Below, piece after piece: positions 56,332 through 64,000 of a DNA stretch of 64,000 nucleotides. The position numbers were made by a program, and so were the translations under genes. The notes beneath the pieces were generated by a model. It saw nothing but the letters and a program-made list of their open reading frames with translations, did no database searches and was not told the origin of the DNA. The number at the start of each line of letters is the position of its first letter. Position 1 is the stretch's first letter. The DNA is from an uncultured Spartobacteria bacterium (GTDB taxonomy: Bacteria > Verrucomicrobiota > Verrucomicrobiia > Chthoniobacterales > Chthoniobacteraceae): the NCBI GenBank assembly GCA_903882875.1, contig CAIRYQ010000120.1, positions 124,001 to 188,000 of the forward strand. The letters are read 5' to 3'.

Positions 56332-57693
56332 CTAGATCAGTTCCGCGATCGGCGAACCCACGGCGAGGACTGGGTTTGGCCGGCCCAGTTGGTCGTGGAA
56401 AATCGTGTCCGTCGGCACGCCCAATTGATGATAGATGGTCGCGAGCACATCGTTGAAAGGCACGGGCCGATCCTTTGGCAGATCGCCTTCCCTCGTGCTC
56501 GAGCCCACGACGACTCCCGACTTCAGCCCTCCTCCGGCTAGCACGACCGAGAAGACTTTCTCCCAATGATCGCGTCCGGCGTTTGCGTTGATTTTCGGCG
56601 TGCGGCCAAATTCCCCGAACATCGCGACGAGCGTGGTGGCGAGAAGGCCGCGTTCCTCGAGATCATCTAGCAGCGCGCTGACTGCCATGTCCATCGGCGG
56701 CAGCAGGACGTTTTTCATCTGATTGAACCCGTCCACGTGCGTGTCCCAGTCCTGCCCGTGATCCTGAGTGAGCGTGTAATTCACCAGCGTGAATGGCACG
56801 CCCGCCTCGGCCAGTCGCCGCGCGAGCACCGTCTGCTGTCCCCATAGGTGGTGGCCGTAGCGTTCGCGCTGGCGCAGTGGCTCGCGGCCGAGATCGAATG
56901 CTCCTCCCGCCACACCCCCCGCGAGAAGTTCCGCGGCGTGGCGGTAGTAATGGTCGAGGCCCTCCACGTCGTGAGGCTTTGCGACTCCGTCGAACGCCCG
57001 CAGCAGCGTCATGCGATCTTTGAGCCGGCGCATGGAAAGTCCCGGCGGCAGATTCAAATCCGGCGGGCCGGAAAATGCGCCGTCCGCGCGCCCCGGCGGG
57101 ATGCCGGAATCCATCGGCTCGAACGCCGCGCCGAGCGGCCCCGCCGTCGCGTAATGCACGCGGCGGCCGAGTTGGCCGGCGTGCGGGACGGTCACGTAAG
57201 CCGGAAGCAGCGGCACGCGCGCTCCGCACTTTTGCGCGATGACGGATCCGATCGAAGGATGGAGCAGATTGCGATTTTTCACCTCGACGGAAGCATCCGG
57301 GAGATCCCAGCCCGTGAGCGTCTGGTGGATCGCGACCGGATGGCTCGGCGAATTCACATACGCGCTGCGGATGAGGTTGAACTTATGCGCGCGCCTCGCG
57401 AGCAGCGGCAGGTGTTCGGAAAAGTGAATGCCCGGCAGCGTCGTCCGGACGTGCCCAAAATCGCCGCGGTAAGCGGACGGCGCGTCGGGCTTCGGATCGA
57501 AGCTCTCGTAATGGGAAAGCCCGCCTTGCAGATAGATCACGATCGCCTGGCGCGCGGGTGCATTGCCGCCCTGCACGGCCTGCGCACGGAGCAGCTCCGG
57601 CCACAGCATCGCCCCGGCCATCGCCCCGCCGCGCTTCAGCCACTGCCGCCGCGTGAGGGCCGCAAACTCATCGTGTCCGGTTGCGTTTGCCAT
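56332..57693 (-). CDS. DUF1501 family protein with TAT signal
   Basis: A 453-residue protein with a TAT-like signal (RRQWLKRGGAMAGAMLWPEL). The DUF1501 fold is alkaline-phosphatase-like: AIVIYLQGGLSHYESFDPKP, LPGIHFSEHLPLLARRAHKF, LIRSAYVNSPSHPVAIHQTL, TTLVAMFGEFGRTPKINANA, GRDHWEKVFSVVLAGGGLK. Members are abundant in Planctomycetes and Verrucomicrobia next to cytochrome-like and DUF1553/1549 genes; their reaction is unknown. Its neighbour is a TAT-exported oxidoreductase. Confidence 0.92.
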   Translation of the reverse strand: MANATGHDEFAALTRRQWLKRGGAMAGAMLWPELLRAQAVQGGNAPARQAIVIYLQGGLSHYESFDPKPDAPSAYRGDFGHVRTTLPGIHFSEHLPLLARRAHKFNLIRSAYVNSPSHPVAIHQTLTGWDLPDASVEVKNRNLLHPSIGSVIAQKCGARVPLLPAYVTVPHAGQLGRRVHYATAGPLGAAFEPMDSGIPPGRADGAFSGPPDLNLPPGLSMRRLKDRMTLLRAFDGVAKPHDVEGLDHYYRHAAELLAGGVAGGAFDLGREPLRQRERYGHHLWGQQTVLARRLAEAGVPFTLVNYTLTQDHGQDWDTHVDGFNQMKNVLLPPMDMAVSALLDDLEERGLLATTLVAMFGEFGRTPKINANAGRDHWEKVFSVVLAGGGLKSGVVVGSSTREGDLPKDRPVPFNDVLATIYHQLGVPTDTIFHDQLGRPNPVLAVGSPIAELI

Positions 57694-57821
57694 GAAAGTA
57701 GGAGTGTGGAGGATTCACGTTTCGGCAGCCGGAGGATGGAGGCCATTGCGCTGCTGCGCACAGTCAATCGCGCTCGGGACGCGGGCTTAGTCATGCTGCC
57801 CGGCGCACGCAAGGGATTCGC

Positions 57822-57913
57822 GGTAGAACGCGTCGTTCCGCGCGCGTTTCGGCGTGGACTGCAAAGCTCGCGTGCGGCTGGAAGAAGCGCGCGCGGAGCG
57901 ACGCGCTCCGCCC
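57822..57913. repeat. Palindromic element, copy C
   Basis: Left arm GTAGAACGCGTCGTTCCGCG, right arm GCGGAGCGACGCGCTCCGCC: diverged inverted ends of the same element found at 40064 and 40378. The rest of the 270-base gap between the two minus-strand genes is without a gene. Confidence 0.82.
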
Positions 57914-57961
57914 ACACTTCGCGCCTTCACCCAGACGGCTACAATATATTTTGAGACAACT

Positions 57962-59104
57962 CTACCCCATGACTTCCGCCAGCTCGACGAGCCGACCTTT
58001 TTCCTGCAACGACTTCGCGGCTGCGTGGATGATGGCGGTGACTTCGAGGATCTCCTGATGCGGCACCGGCTCGATGCGCATCTTCGCCATGCCGAGGAAT
58101 GCCTGCGCCATGCGGAAGATTTGGTAGTGGTGGCCGAGCCAGTAATTCCCATCAATGGCCGGCGTCCATTCGTGCGTCTTCTTTTCAAAGTGCGCGCTCG
58201 TGCTGCAATAGGTCGCGCGGACATCCGGGCGGCCGTACCACACCTCGGCGGGCATGCGATCCTCGTACGTGATCAGCGCGTGGCACGCCGCCTCGCGGGC
58301 ATACATGTTCACGGCCTTCACGCCGGAGCCGCAGAGCGTCATCGCCATCCACACCGGGTGCTGGCCATAGACAAACCAGCCCGGAAGACTCCAGCCGCCG
58401 GCCTGGCTCGCGATGACATATTGCAGCGGGCCGAATTCGCCGGAGCGCTTCATCCGCAGCGCCTCCTCGGTGCCCCACTGGTGGCGGTAGAGGCTCGACG
58501 ACATCAGCGGCGCATTGTTCTTCCTTGCAAACTCCAGAATCTTCCGCGTCCCGGCGACCGTCTCGCCGATAGGCTTGTCGCAGAAAGTCGGCAGCCCCTT
58601 CGCAAGTCCGGGCGCGATCAGATCGAAATGATCGTCGCCCGTACCGGAGGCATCGCCGAGCCAGATCGCGTCCGAGTTCGCGACGAGTTCATCGAGCGAG
58701 CGCGCGACCTGCACGCCGGGAAACGCCTCGGCGAATAACGCGGCGCTCGCCGGATCCGCATCGTAGATCGCGGAGATGCGCGTGTCGGAAAATGGCAGTC
58801 GCGCGAAGTCTTCTTTCGGGTTGCGGAAGTGGCTATTGAAAAGATCGATCGGCCCCTTCGTGAGAGTCTTCTCGACGGCCGCCATCTTGACCTCTGGGTG
58901 AAATCCCTGCGCAAAGTGCCACGTGTGGCCATTGGTCTTCTGCGGCTTGCCGTGGATGCTCGCGGAGATGACGCCAATCCGCCAAACCTTGCCGGCGGAT
59001 GACTGCGCGGCCGGATCCGCCGCGCGCGCAGTGACAGCGCCCAGCGCGGCGGCAGCGGTTGCGGCAAGAAATTCACGACGGGAGGAATCGCTCGGAGGGT
59101 GCAT
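57962..59104 (-). CDS. TAT-exported Gfo/Idh/MocA-family oxidoreductase
   Basis: A 380-residue NAD-dependent oxidoreductase. TAT signal SSRREFLAATAAAALGAVTA, then a Rossmann domain (VWRIGVISASIHGKP, ISAIYDADPASAALFAEAFP, LDELVANSDAIWLGD, FCDKPIGETVAGTRKILEF) and the C-terminal alpha/beta domain (SSLYRHQWGTEEALRMKRSG). CDKPIGE corresponds to the conserved EKP motif. The substrate is unknown. The ATG at 59104 opens directly onto the TAT signal. Confidence 0.9.
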   Translation of the reverse strand: MHPPSDSSRREFLAATAAAALGAVTARAADPAAQSSAGKVWRIGVISASIHGKPQKTNGHTWHFAQGFHPEVKMAAVEKTLTKGPIDLFNSHFRNPKEDFARLPFSDTRISAIYDADPASAALFAEAFPGVQVARSLDELVANSDAIWLGDASGTGDDHFDLIAPGLAKGLPTFCDKPIGETVAGTRKILEFARKNNAPLMSSSLYRHQWGTEEALRMKRSGEFGPLQYVIASQAGGWSLPGWFVYGQHPVWMAMTLCGSGVKAVNMYAREAACHALITYEDRMPAEVWYGRPDVRATYCSTSAHFEKKTHEWTPAIDGNYWLGHHYQIFRMAQAFLGMAKMRIEPVPHQEILEVTAIIHAAAKSLQEKGRLVELAEVMG

Positions 59105-59258
59105 GGGATGGAAAGGAACAAAGAGATTATCGCCGCCAGCATCGCACGCAATCCCACATCGAACCATCCGATCCGAAGTCGGCCGGCGTAAAATCGCGCC
59201 TACCCGGAGCGGTTGACCATTGATGAGATGGCTCTTAGTTCAGCAGAGACTTCACGCG

Positions 59259-59289
59259 AAGAGTGCGGGTGCAATGCCCGCGCTCTTTT
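59259..59289 (+). terminator. Terminator-like hairpin just before the aminotransferase start
   Basis: AAGAGTGCGGG and CCCGCGCTCTT pair (one G-T pair) over a 7-base loop, followed by TT and, after CG, TTT. It ends 9 bases before the ATG at 59299. It could be a terminator of a short upstream RNA or an attenuator. No clear ribosome binding site remains between it and the start codon. Confidence 0.6.
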
Positions 59290-59298
59290 CGTTTCACG

Positions 59299-60519
59299 AT
59301 GAATCCACACCGCCACCACTGGCTGCTCGAAGACGGCCTCGCATTTCTCAACCACGGCTCATTCGGCGCGTGCCCGCGTGCAGTCATCGAGGAACAGGTG
59401 CGGCTGCGTGCGGAACTGGAGCGCAATCCCGTGCGCTTCCTCTGGCGCGAGATCGAGGGGCTCCTCGACGCCGCGCGCAACGAACTCGCGCGCTTCGTCG
59501 GTGCGGATGCGGCGGAGCTTGCGTTCGTCCCGAATGCGACAACTGCCGTGAACTCCGTGCTGCGTTCGTTCGATTTCCGTGAGGGCGACGAAATCATCGT
59601 GACCGACCACGGCTACAACGCGTGCAACAACGTCGCCGCCGAGTGCGCGCGTCGCAGCGGTGCAAAAATGATCACCGCACGCATCCCCTTTCCCATCGCC
59701 GGGCCGGAGGAAGCCGTTGCTGCGATCCTCTCCGCAGTTACGCCGCGCACCCGGCTCGTGCTCGTGGATCACGTCACAAGCCCGACTGCGCTCGTGCTGC
59801 CCATCGCGGAAATCATCCGCGAATTGGAACCGCGCGGCATCGCAGTCCTCGTGGATGGCGCGCACGCGCCGGGCATGTTGCCGCTCGAATTGCGCACGCT
59901 GCGTCCGTCGTTCTACACGGGCAACCTACACAAGTGGGTCTGCGCGCCGCGCGGTGCGGGATTCATTTTTGCGCGGCGCGACCGGCAGGAAAAATTGCAG
60001 CCTGCGGTGATCAGCCACGGCTACAACACGCCGCGCGCAGGCCGCTCACCGTTTCACGACGCATTTGACTGGCAGGGCACGCTAGACCTCACCGCATGGC
60101 TCACGGTGCCCGCCGCGATCCGCTTTTGCGAAAGCCTGCTCCCCGGCGGCTGGCCCGCGCTCGTGAGGAAAAATCACGATCTCGTCTGCGACGCGCGCCG
60201 CCTGCTCTGCGAATGTCTCGGCGTCGAGCCTCCGTGCCCGGACTCAATGCTCGGCTCGATGGCCACGCTGCCTTTGCCGGATGCGTTGCGGGAAAAGAAC
60301 GCCGGCGAATCTCGCGCAGTCATCGCGCGCTTTGATCCGCTGCAGTCCGCTCTGCTGGAACGGCACCGCATCGAGGTGCCCGTCGTGCGCTGGGGCAGTC
60401 CGCCGCGCCGTTTGCTCCGCATCTCCGCGCACGCGCACAACTCTCGCAAAGACTACGCGCGCCTTGCCGACGCGCTCGCCGCCGAATGCGCCACTGCCCG
60501 TGCAAACGCCGGCGTGTGA
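59299..60519 (+). CDS. PLP-dependent aminotransferase class V (isopenicillin-N-epimerase-like)
   Basis: A 406-residue fold-type I PLP enzyme. Opening GLAFLNHGSFGACPRAVIEE, substrate and PLP contacts in FVPNATTAVNSVLRSF, VLVDGAHAPGM with the PLP-binding Asp and His, and the Schiff-base Lys212 in TGNLHKWVCAPRGAGFIF. Relatives include isopenicillin N epimerase and various cysteine-desulfurase-like proteins; the substrate here is open. The ATG at 59299 gives MNPHRHHWLLEDG. A hairpin lies directly before it. The photolyase gene follows 19 bp later. Confidence 0.92.
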   Translation: MNPHRHHWLLEDGLAFLNHGSFGACPRAVIEEQVRLRAELERNPVRFLWREIEGLLDAARNELARFVGADAAELAFVPNATTAVNSVLRSFDFREGDEIIVTDHGYNACNNVAAECARRSGAKMITARIPFPIAGPEEAVAAILSAVTPRTRLVLVDHVTSPTALVLPIAEIIRELEPRGIAVLVDGAHAPGMLPLELRTLRPSFYTGNLHKWVCAPRGAGFIFARRDRQEKLQPAVISHGYNTPRAGRSPFHDAFDWQGTLDLTAWLTVPAAIRFCESLLPGGWPALVRKNHDLVCDARRLLCECLGVEPPCPDSMLGSMATLPLPDALREKNAGESRAVIARFDPLQSALLERHRIEVPVVRWGSPPRRLLRISAHAHNSRKDYARLADALAAECATARANAGV

Positions 60520-60538
60520 TCCACATTTCGCCACGCAC

Positions 60539-61999
60539 ATGAGCACTCCCGTTTCCATCGTCTGGTTCCGACAGGATCTGCGGCTTGCGGACAATCCTGC
60601 GCTGCACCACGCGCTGAAATGCGGACATCCGGTGCTGCCGGTTTTCATTCATTCGCCCGGTGAAGAGGAACCGTGGCAGCCTGGCGGTGCGTCGAAATGG
60701 TGGCTGCACCAATCGCTCCAAGCACTCGGCGAAACGCTCGCCGCGTGCGGTTCGCGGCTCATCATTCGTCGCGGTCCCGCGCTCGATGTCCTCCGCAAGC
60801 TCGTGATGGAAACAGGCGCCACCGGGGTGTTTTGGAACCGGCGCTACGAGCCTGCGATCATCGCGCGGGATGCGAAGGTGAAGGAGGCACTGCGTGGCGA
60901 TGGACTGGATGTGGAAAGTTTCAACGGCGCACTGCTGCACGAGCCGTGGGAGATTCGGAACAAGAGCGGCAAGCCGTTCCAGGTCTTCACTCCATTTTGG
61001 AAAACGTGCATGGAGCAGGCTGGGACGAACGCGCCCTTGCCCACTCCTGTCACGCTCAACGCACCTGCGAAATGGCCGGAGTCGGAATCACTGGGATCGC
61101 TGGAACTGGAGCCGAAGATCAAATGGGATGACGGTCTGCGCGACGCTTGGATTCCCGGCGAGGCAGGCGCGAAGAAGCAGTTGCATGCATTCCTTGCCAA
61201 CGCGCTCGAAAGTTACGCCGCGATGCGCGACAGGCCCGACATCACCGGCACTTCGCGGCTCTCGCCGCACTTGCACTTCGGCGAAATCAGCCCGCGCCAA
61301 ATCTGGAGTGGCCTGCGCACGCTCGCCGCGAAACGCGGCTTGGGCGAGACCGCATGGCGCGGCTCGAAGCTCCTCACCGAAGTCGGCTGGCGCGAATTTT
61401 CGCACCACCTGCTCTACCATTTTCCACACACGCCGACGGAGCCGTTGCGTGCGGAATTCCGCAATTTCCCGTGGTGCGACGAACCCGCAATGCTCCACGC
61501 ATGGCAGCGCGGGCGCACGGGCTTCCCCATCGTGGACGCAGGCATGAGGGAACTGTGGGCGACCGGATGGATGCACAACCGCGTGCGCATGATCGTCGCG
61601 AGTTTTCTTGTGAAGGATCTGCTGCTGCCGTGGCAGGAGGGCGCGCGATGGTTTTGGGACACGCTCGTGGATGCCGACCTCGCGCAGAACACGCTCGGCT
61701 GGCAGTGGACCGCAGGCTGCGGTGCCGATGCCGCGCCTTATTTCCGAATCTTCAATCCCGTGAGCCAGGGTGAAAAATTCGATCCGCACGGCGACTACGT
61801 GCGCCGCTGGTGCCCCGAATTGGCGAATGTGGCGACGGCGTGGATTCACAAGCCGCACGCGGCACCGCCGGAGATTCTCCGCACCGCAAGCATCACACTT
61901 GGACGCGAATACCCGATGCCGATCGTGGATCACGCCGAGATGCGGATCGTCGCGCTCGATGCCTTCGCGCAAATCAAATCCACACGGACGGACGGATGA
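60539..61999 (+). CDS. phrB: Deoxyribodipyrimidine photolyase
   Basis: A 486-residue class I photolyase that repairs UV-made cyclobutane dimers with blue light. Antenna domain: VSIVWFRQDLRLADNPALHH, FWNRRYEPAIIARD. FAD domain: TSRLSPHLHFGEISPRQIW, GRTGFPIVDAGMRELWATGW, MHNRVRMIVASFLVKDLLLP, WFWDTLVDADLAQNTLGWQW and RIFNPVSQGEKFDPHGDYVR. The Arg and Trp residues that stack on the lesion and pass electrons are visible there. It probably forms a unit with the aminotransferase upstream and the CxxCH protein downstream. Confidence 0.96.
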   Translation: MSTPVSIVWFRQDLRLADNPALHHALKCGHPVLPVFIHSPGEEEPWQPGGASKWWLHQSLQALGETLAACGSRLIIRRGPALDVLRKLVMETGATGVFWNRRYEPAIIARDAKVKEALRGDGLDVESFNGALLHEPWEIRNKSGKPFQVFTPFWKTCMEQAGTNAPLPTPVTLNAPAKWPESESLGSLELEPKIKWDDGLRDAWIPGEAGAKKQLHAFLANALESYAAMRDRPDITGTSRLSPHLHFGEISPRQIWSGLRTLAAKRGLGETAWRGSKLLTEVGWREFSHHLLYHFPHTPTEPLRAEFRNFPWCDEPAMLHAWQRGRTGFPIVDAGMRELWATGWMHNRVRMIVASFLVKDLLLPWQEGARWFWDTLVDADLAQNTLGWQWTAGCGADAAPYFRIFNPVSQGEKFDPHGDYVRRWCPELANVATAWIHKPHAAPPEILRTASITLGREYPMPIVDHAEMRIVALDAFAQIKSTRTDG

Positions 62000-62087
62000 G
62001 TGCGGCAAATTCCGCACAGTCTTCGGCAAGAACAGCCTGATGCTCCGCAGTCCCGAAATGGTTAATCATGCCACAGCCATTCCCCGC

Positions 62088-63347
62088 ATGAAACGAGCGC
62101 TCCCCCTTTTTCTCCCGCTGCTTCTCGCCGTCGCACGCGCCGAGGATTTCCAAGGCGCGGACCATCCGCTCGAATACGATCACGAGCCGATCAGTTACTC
62201 GTCGAGCCAGCCGCACGATGCCGTATCGGCCGTGCAGCAGAAGATCCTCAGCGGCGAACTGAAGCTGAAGTGGGATGAGAAATTCGGCTGGCTGCCGGCG
62301 CTGCTCGACGCATTTGGCGCGAAGAAATCCTCGCAGGTGCTCGTGATGTCGAAGACCTCGCTCCAGCGCCGCTACATCACGCCGGACAATCCGCGCTCCG
62401 TCTTTTTCGCCGACGACATCTACATCGGCTACATCCCCGGCGCGCCCGTGATGGAAATCTCATCCGTGGATTCGCAACTCGGCGGGACATTCTATTTCAT
62501 CGAGCAGGAGCAGGTGCGGAAGCCGAAGTTCACGCGCAGCAACGACTGCCTCTCGTGCCACGGTGGGCAGCGCACGCTCGGCGTGCCCGGCCATTTCGTG
62601 CGCAGTGTGCCGACCGATGCGAGCGGCGAAATGATCACGCTGGAGGAAGTGCGCGACATCACGCAATGCACGCCGCTGAAGGATCGCTGGGGCGGCTACT
62701 ACGTCACCGGCAAAAGCGGCTCGCAGTTCCACCGCGGCAATCTCATCGGTGAAAAGGACATCGAGCACTTCAAGCGCGAGCCGTCCTTCAAGAGCAATCT
62801 CACCGACCTCTCACCGTTCTTCGACACCTCGAAATACCACGGCAGCGGCAGCGACATCGTTGCGCTGATGGTGCTCGAGCATCAGGCGCACATGCACAAC
62901 TACGTCGCGCGCCTCAACGTCGAGGCGAGGCAGATGCTCTCCGCCTACGGCCACGTGCGCTACATCCGCTCACAGGTGGACGCCTTCCTGCGCTACCTGC
63001 TCTTCACCGAGGAATTCCCGCTCTCGGGAAAAATCGAAGGCAATCCCGACTTCCTCCGCGACTTCGAGGCGCACGCCATCCGCGACTCGAAAGGCCTCAG
63101 CCTGCGCGAACTCGACTGCAAGACGCGCCTCTTCAAATACCCGTGCAGCTTTCTCATCTACTCGCCGTCGTTCGACGCCATCGAGCCGCAGATCAAGGAG
63201 GTCATCCTGCGCAAGCTCCACGACATCCTCACCGGGAAAAATGACGAGGCGCAATTCGCACGGCTCACGCCCGAGGATCGCAAGGCCATCCTCGAAATCC
63301 TACTCGATACGAAGAAGAACCTGCCCGACTACTGGCGGAAATCGTGA
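62088..63347 (+). CDS. Exported protein with one c-type heme motif
   Basis: A 419-residue protein with a signal peptide (ALPLFLPLLLAVARA). A single CxxCH heme-attachment site, NDCLSCHGGQRTLGVPGHFV, lies around residue 155. Flanking blocks include FFADDIYIGYIPGAPVMEIS, RDITQCTPLKDRWGGYYVTG and MVLEHQAHMHNYVARLNVEA. No family name is certain; similar proteins occur in Planctomycetes and Verrucomicrobia. The role could be periplasmic electron transfer. The ATG at 62088 precedes the signal peptide; another ATG at 62058 is possible. Confidence 0.82.
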   Translation: MKRALPLFLPLLLAVARAEDFQGADHPLEYDHEPISYSSSQPHDAVSAVQQKILSGELKLKWDEKFGWLPALLDAFGAKKSSQVLVMSKTSLQRRYITPDNPRSVFFADDIYIGYIPGAPVMEISSVDSQLGGTFYFIEQEQVRKPKFTRSNDCLSCHGGQRTLGVPGHFVRSVPTDASGEMITLEEVRDITQCTPLKDRWGGYYVTGKSGSQFHRGNLIGEKDIEHFKREPSFKSNLTDLSPFFDTSKYHGSGSDIVALMVLEHQAHMHNYVARLNVEARQMLSAYGHVRYIRSQVDAFLRYLLFTEEFPLSGKIEGNPDFLRDFEAHAIRDSKGLSLRELDCKTRLFKYPCSFLIYSPSFDAIEPQIKEVILRKLHDILTGKNDEAQFARLTPEDRKAILEILLDTKKNLPDYWRKS

Positions 63348-63357
63348 CTGCGGCGGC

Positions 63358-64000
63358 TCAATGCTTGTGCCCGTGCCCGTGCTCCCACCGCGAGAGCGAC
63401 TCATCGTGGAAATGCCGGCGCTTGCGCAACTGACCGAGCAGCCCGTAACGCGGGCCGAATGCCCACGCGGCGAGGAAGCAGACACCAAGCACGAGCACGA
63501 TCGCCGCACCGCTTGGGATTTTTTCAAAACGGTATGAGAGCACGAGCCCGAGCACGGAACCGGCGGTGCCGAGCGCAGCGCCGCCCCACAGCATCGTGCT
63601 GAAATTATCCGTGAGCAGGTAGAGCGTCGCCGCGGGCGCGACGAGCAGCCCTAGCATGAGAATCACGCCCACCGCCTGCGCGCTGCTGATCATCGCCAGC
63701 ACGCTCGCGGCGATCAGGAGCACATGCAGCGCGTCCACTTTCACGCCCTGGCTGCGCGCGACCATCGGATCGAAAAGCGTGAGCACGAGCGGGCGCAGCA
63801 CGAGCAGCAGGCCGGGCACGACAGCGAGCGTCACGGCGTACGCGATCCACAGATCCGCGTCGCCGATGCCGAGGATGTCGCCGAAGAGCCAGTGCTTCAG
63901 ATCCACGGGCGTCGGCACAAACTGCAGCAGCACCACACCCGCGCTGAATGCGACGGTGTAGAGAATCGCGAGCGAAGCGTCCTCCTTCAGCCGCGACGTG
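63358..64000 (-). CDS. Metal ABC transporter permease (ZnuB/MntB-type), partial at right edge
   Basis: The frame is open to the right edge (SRLKEDASLAILYTVAFSAG before VVLLQFVPTP), so about 214 C-terminal residues are seen. Hydrophobic helices IAYAVTLAVVPGLLLVLRPL, VDALHVLLIAASVLAMISSA, GVILMLGLLVAPAATLYLLT and IVLVLGVCFLAAWAF are those of the ABC-3 permease family for zinc, manganese or iron. DPMVARSQGVKV is the conserved loop, and the tail is His-rich (WEHGHGHKH), in keeping with zinc. The ATPase and binding protein must lie beyond the window. It converges on the CxxCH gene with 10 bases between stops. Confidence 0.9.
   Translation of the reverse strand, partial: TSRLKEDASLAILYTVAFSAGVVLLQFVPTPVDLKHWLFGDILGIGDADLWIAYAVTLAVVPGLLLVLRPLVLTLFDPMVARSQGVKVDALHVLLIAASVLAMISSAQAVGVILMLGLLVAPAATLYLLTDNFSTMLWGGAALGTAGSVLGLVLSYRFEKIPSGAAIVLVLGVCFLAAWAFGPRYGLLGQLRKRRHFHDESLSRWEHGHGHKH

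Overview
The window is GC-rich, densely coded DNA from what looks like a free-living member of the Verrucomicrobiota. The inference rests on protein families seen here: a Cas9 whose layout closely follows the Akkermansia-type II-C enzyme, a PEGA/formylglycine-type Ser/Thr kinase, a DUF1501 protein beside a TAT-exported Gfo/Idh/MocA oxidoreductase, a secreted S8 protease with Calx-beta and calcium-type repeats, and many intergenic 7- and 8-base tandem repeats. There are no rRNA genes, no intact tRNA and no complete insertion sequence.

Layout. 0-24 kb is mostly ordinary chromosome: a large partial protein, yacG, a secreted subtilase, a UvrD-type helicase, a toroid-fold membrane protein and its kinase neighbour, a beta-lactamase-fold hydrolase, moaD-moaE, an MFS transporter with the remnant of a second copy, a hybrid histidine kinase, a DevBCA-like exporter operon and an OprB porin. 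22-39 kb is an accessory island: five toxin-antitoxin modules (two PIN toxins visibly broken), a sigma-region-4/alpha-CTD fusion protein, and a complete type II-C CRISPR-Cas locus at 31.6-37.1 kb (10-repeat array, cas2, cas1, cas9, tracrRNA). 39-42.7 kb is repeat-rich, with an FN3-like and a collagen-like protein. 42.8-50 kb holds carbon storage and stress genes (ppdK, GH15, otsA-otsB fusion), with the tail of a second ppdK joined to the end of otsAB. 50-64 kb holds an outer-membrane protein between 78-bp direct repeats, dnaX, proC, secreted proteins, an aminotransferase, a photolyase, a CxxCH protein and a partial zinc/manganese-type permease.

How parts work together. The CRISPR locus is self-contained: cas9-cas1-cas2 run leftward, the array reads rightward towards them and ends at a hairpin, and a tracrRNA gene with anti-repeat, three hairpins and a T-run lies head-to-head with cas9. 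The anti-repeat lies only about 15 bp from the cas9 start codon, so a cas9 mRNA with any leader beyond it would carry a CRISPR-repeat-like sequence fully complementary to the tracrRNA. That is the most interesting regulatory arrangement in the window.

A second theme is genome wear. Four short gene ends lie beside intact genes (an MFS tail, a ppdK tail, a nuclease signal-peptide head, an unassigned C-terminal tail), three genes show small disabling indels (kinase, two PIN toxins), and several families of palindromic and short-period repeats are dispersed between genes. One heptamer-repeat block sits in frame inside the helicase gene. All family assignments come from reading motifs; no database search was possible.
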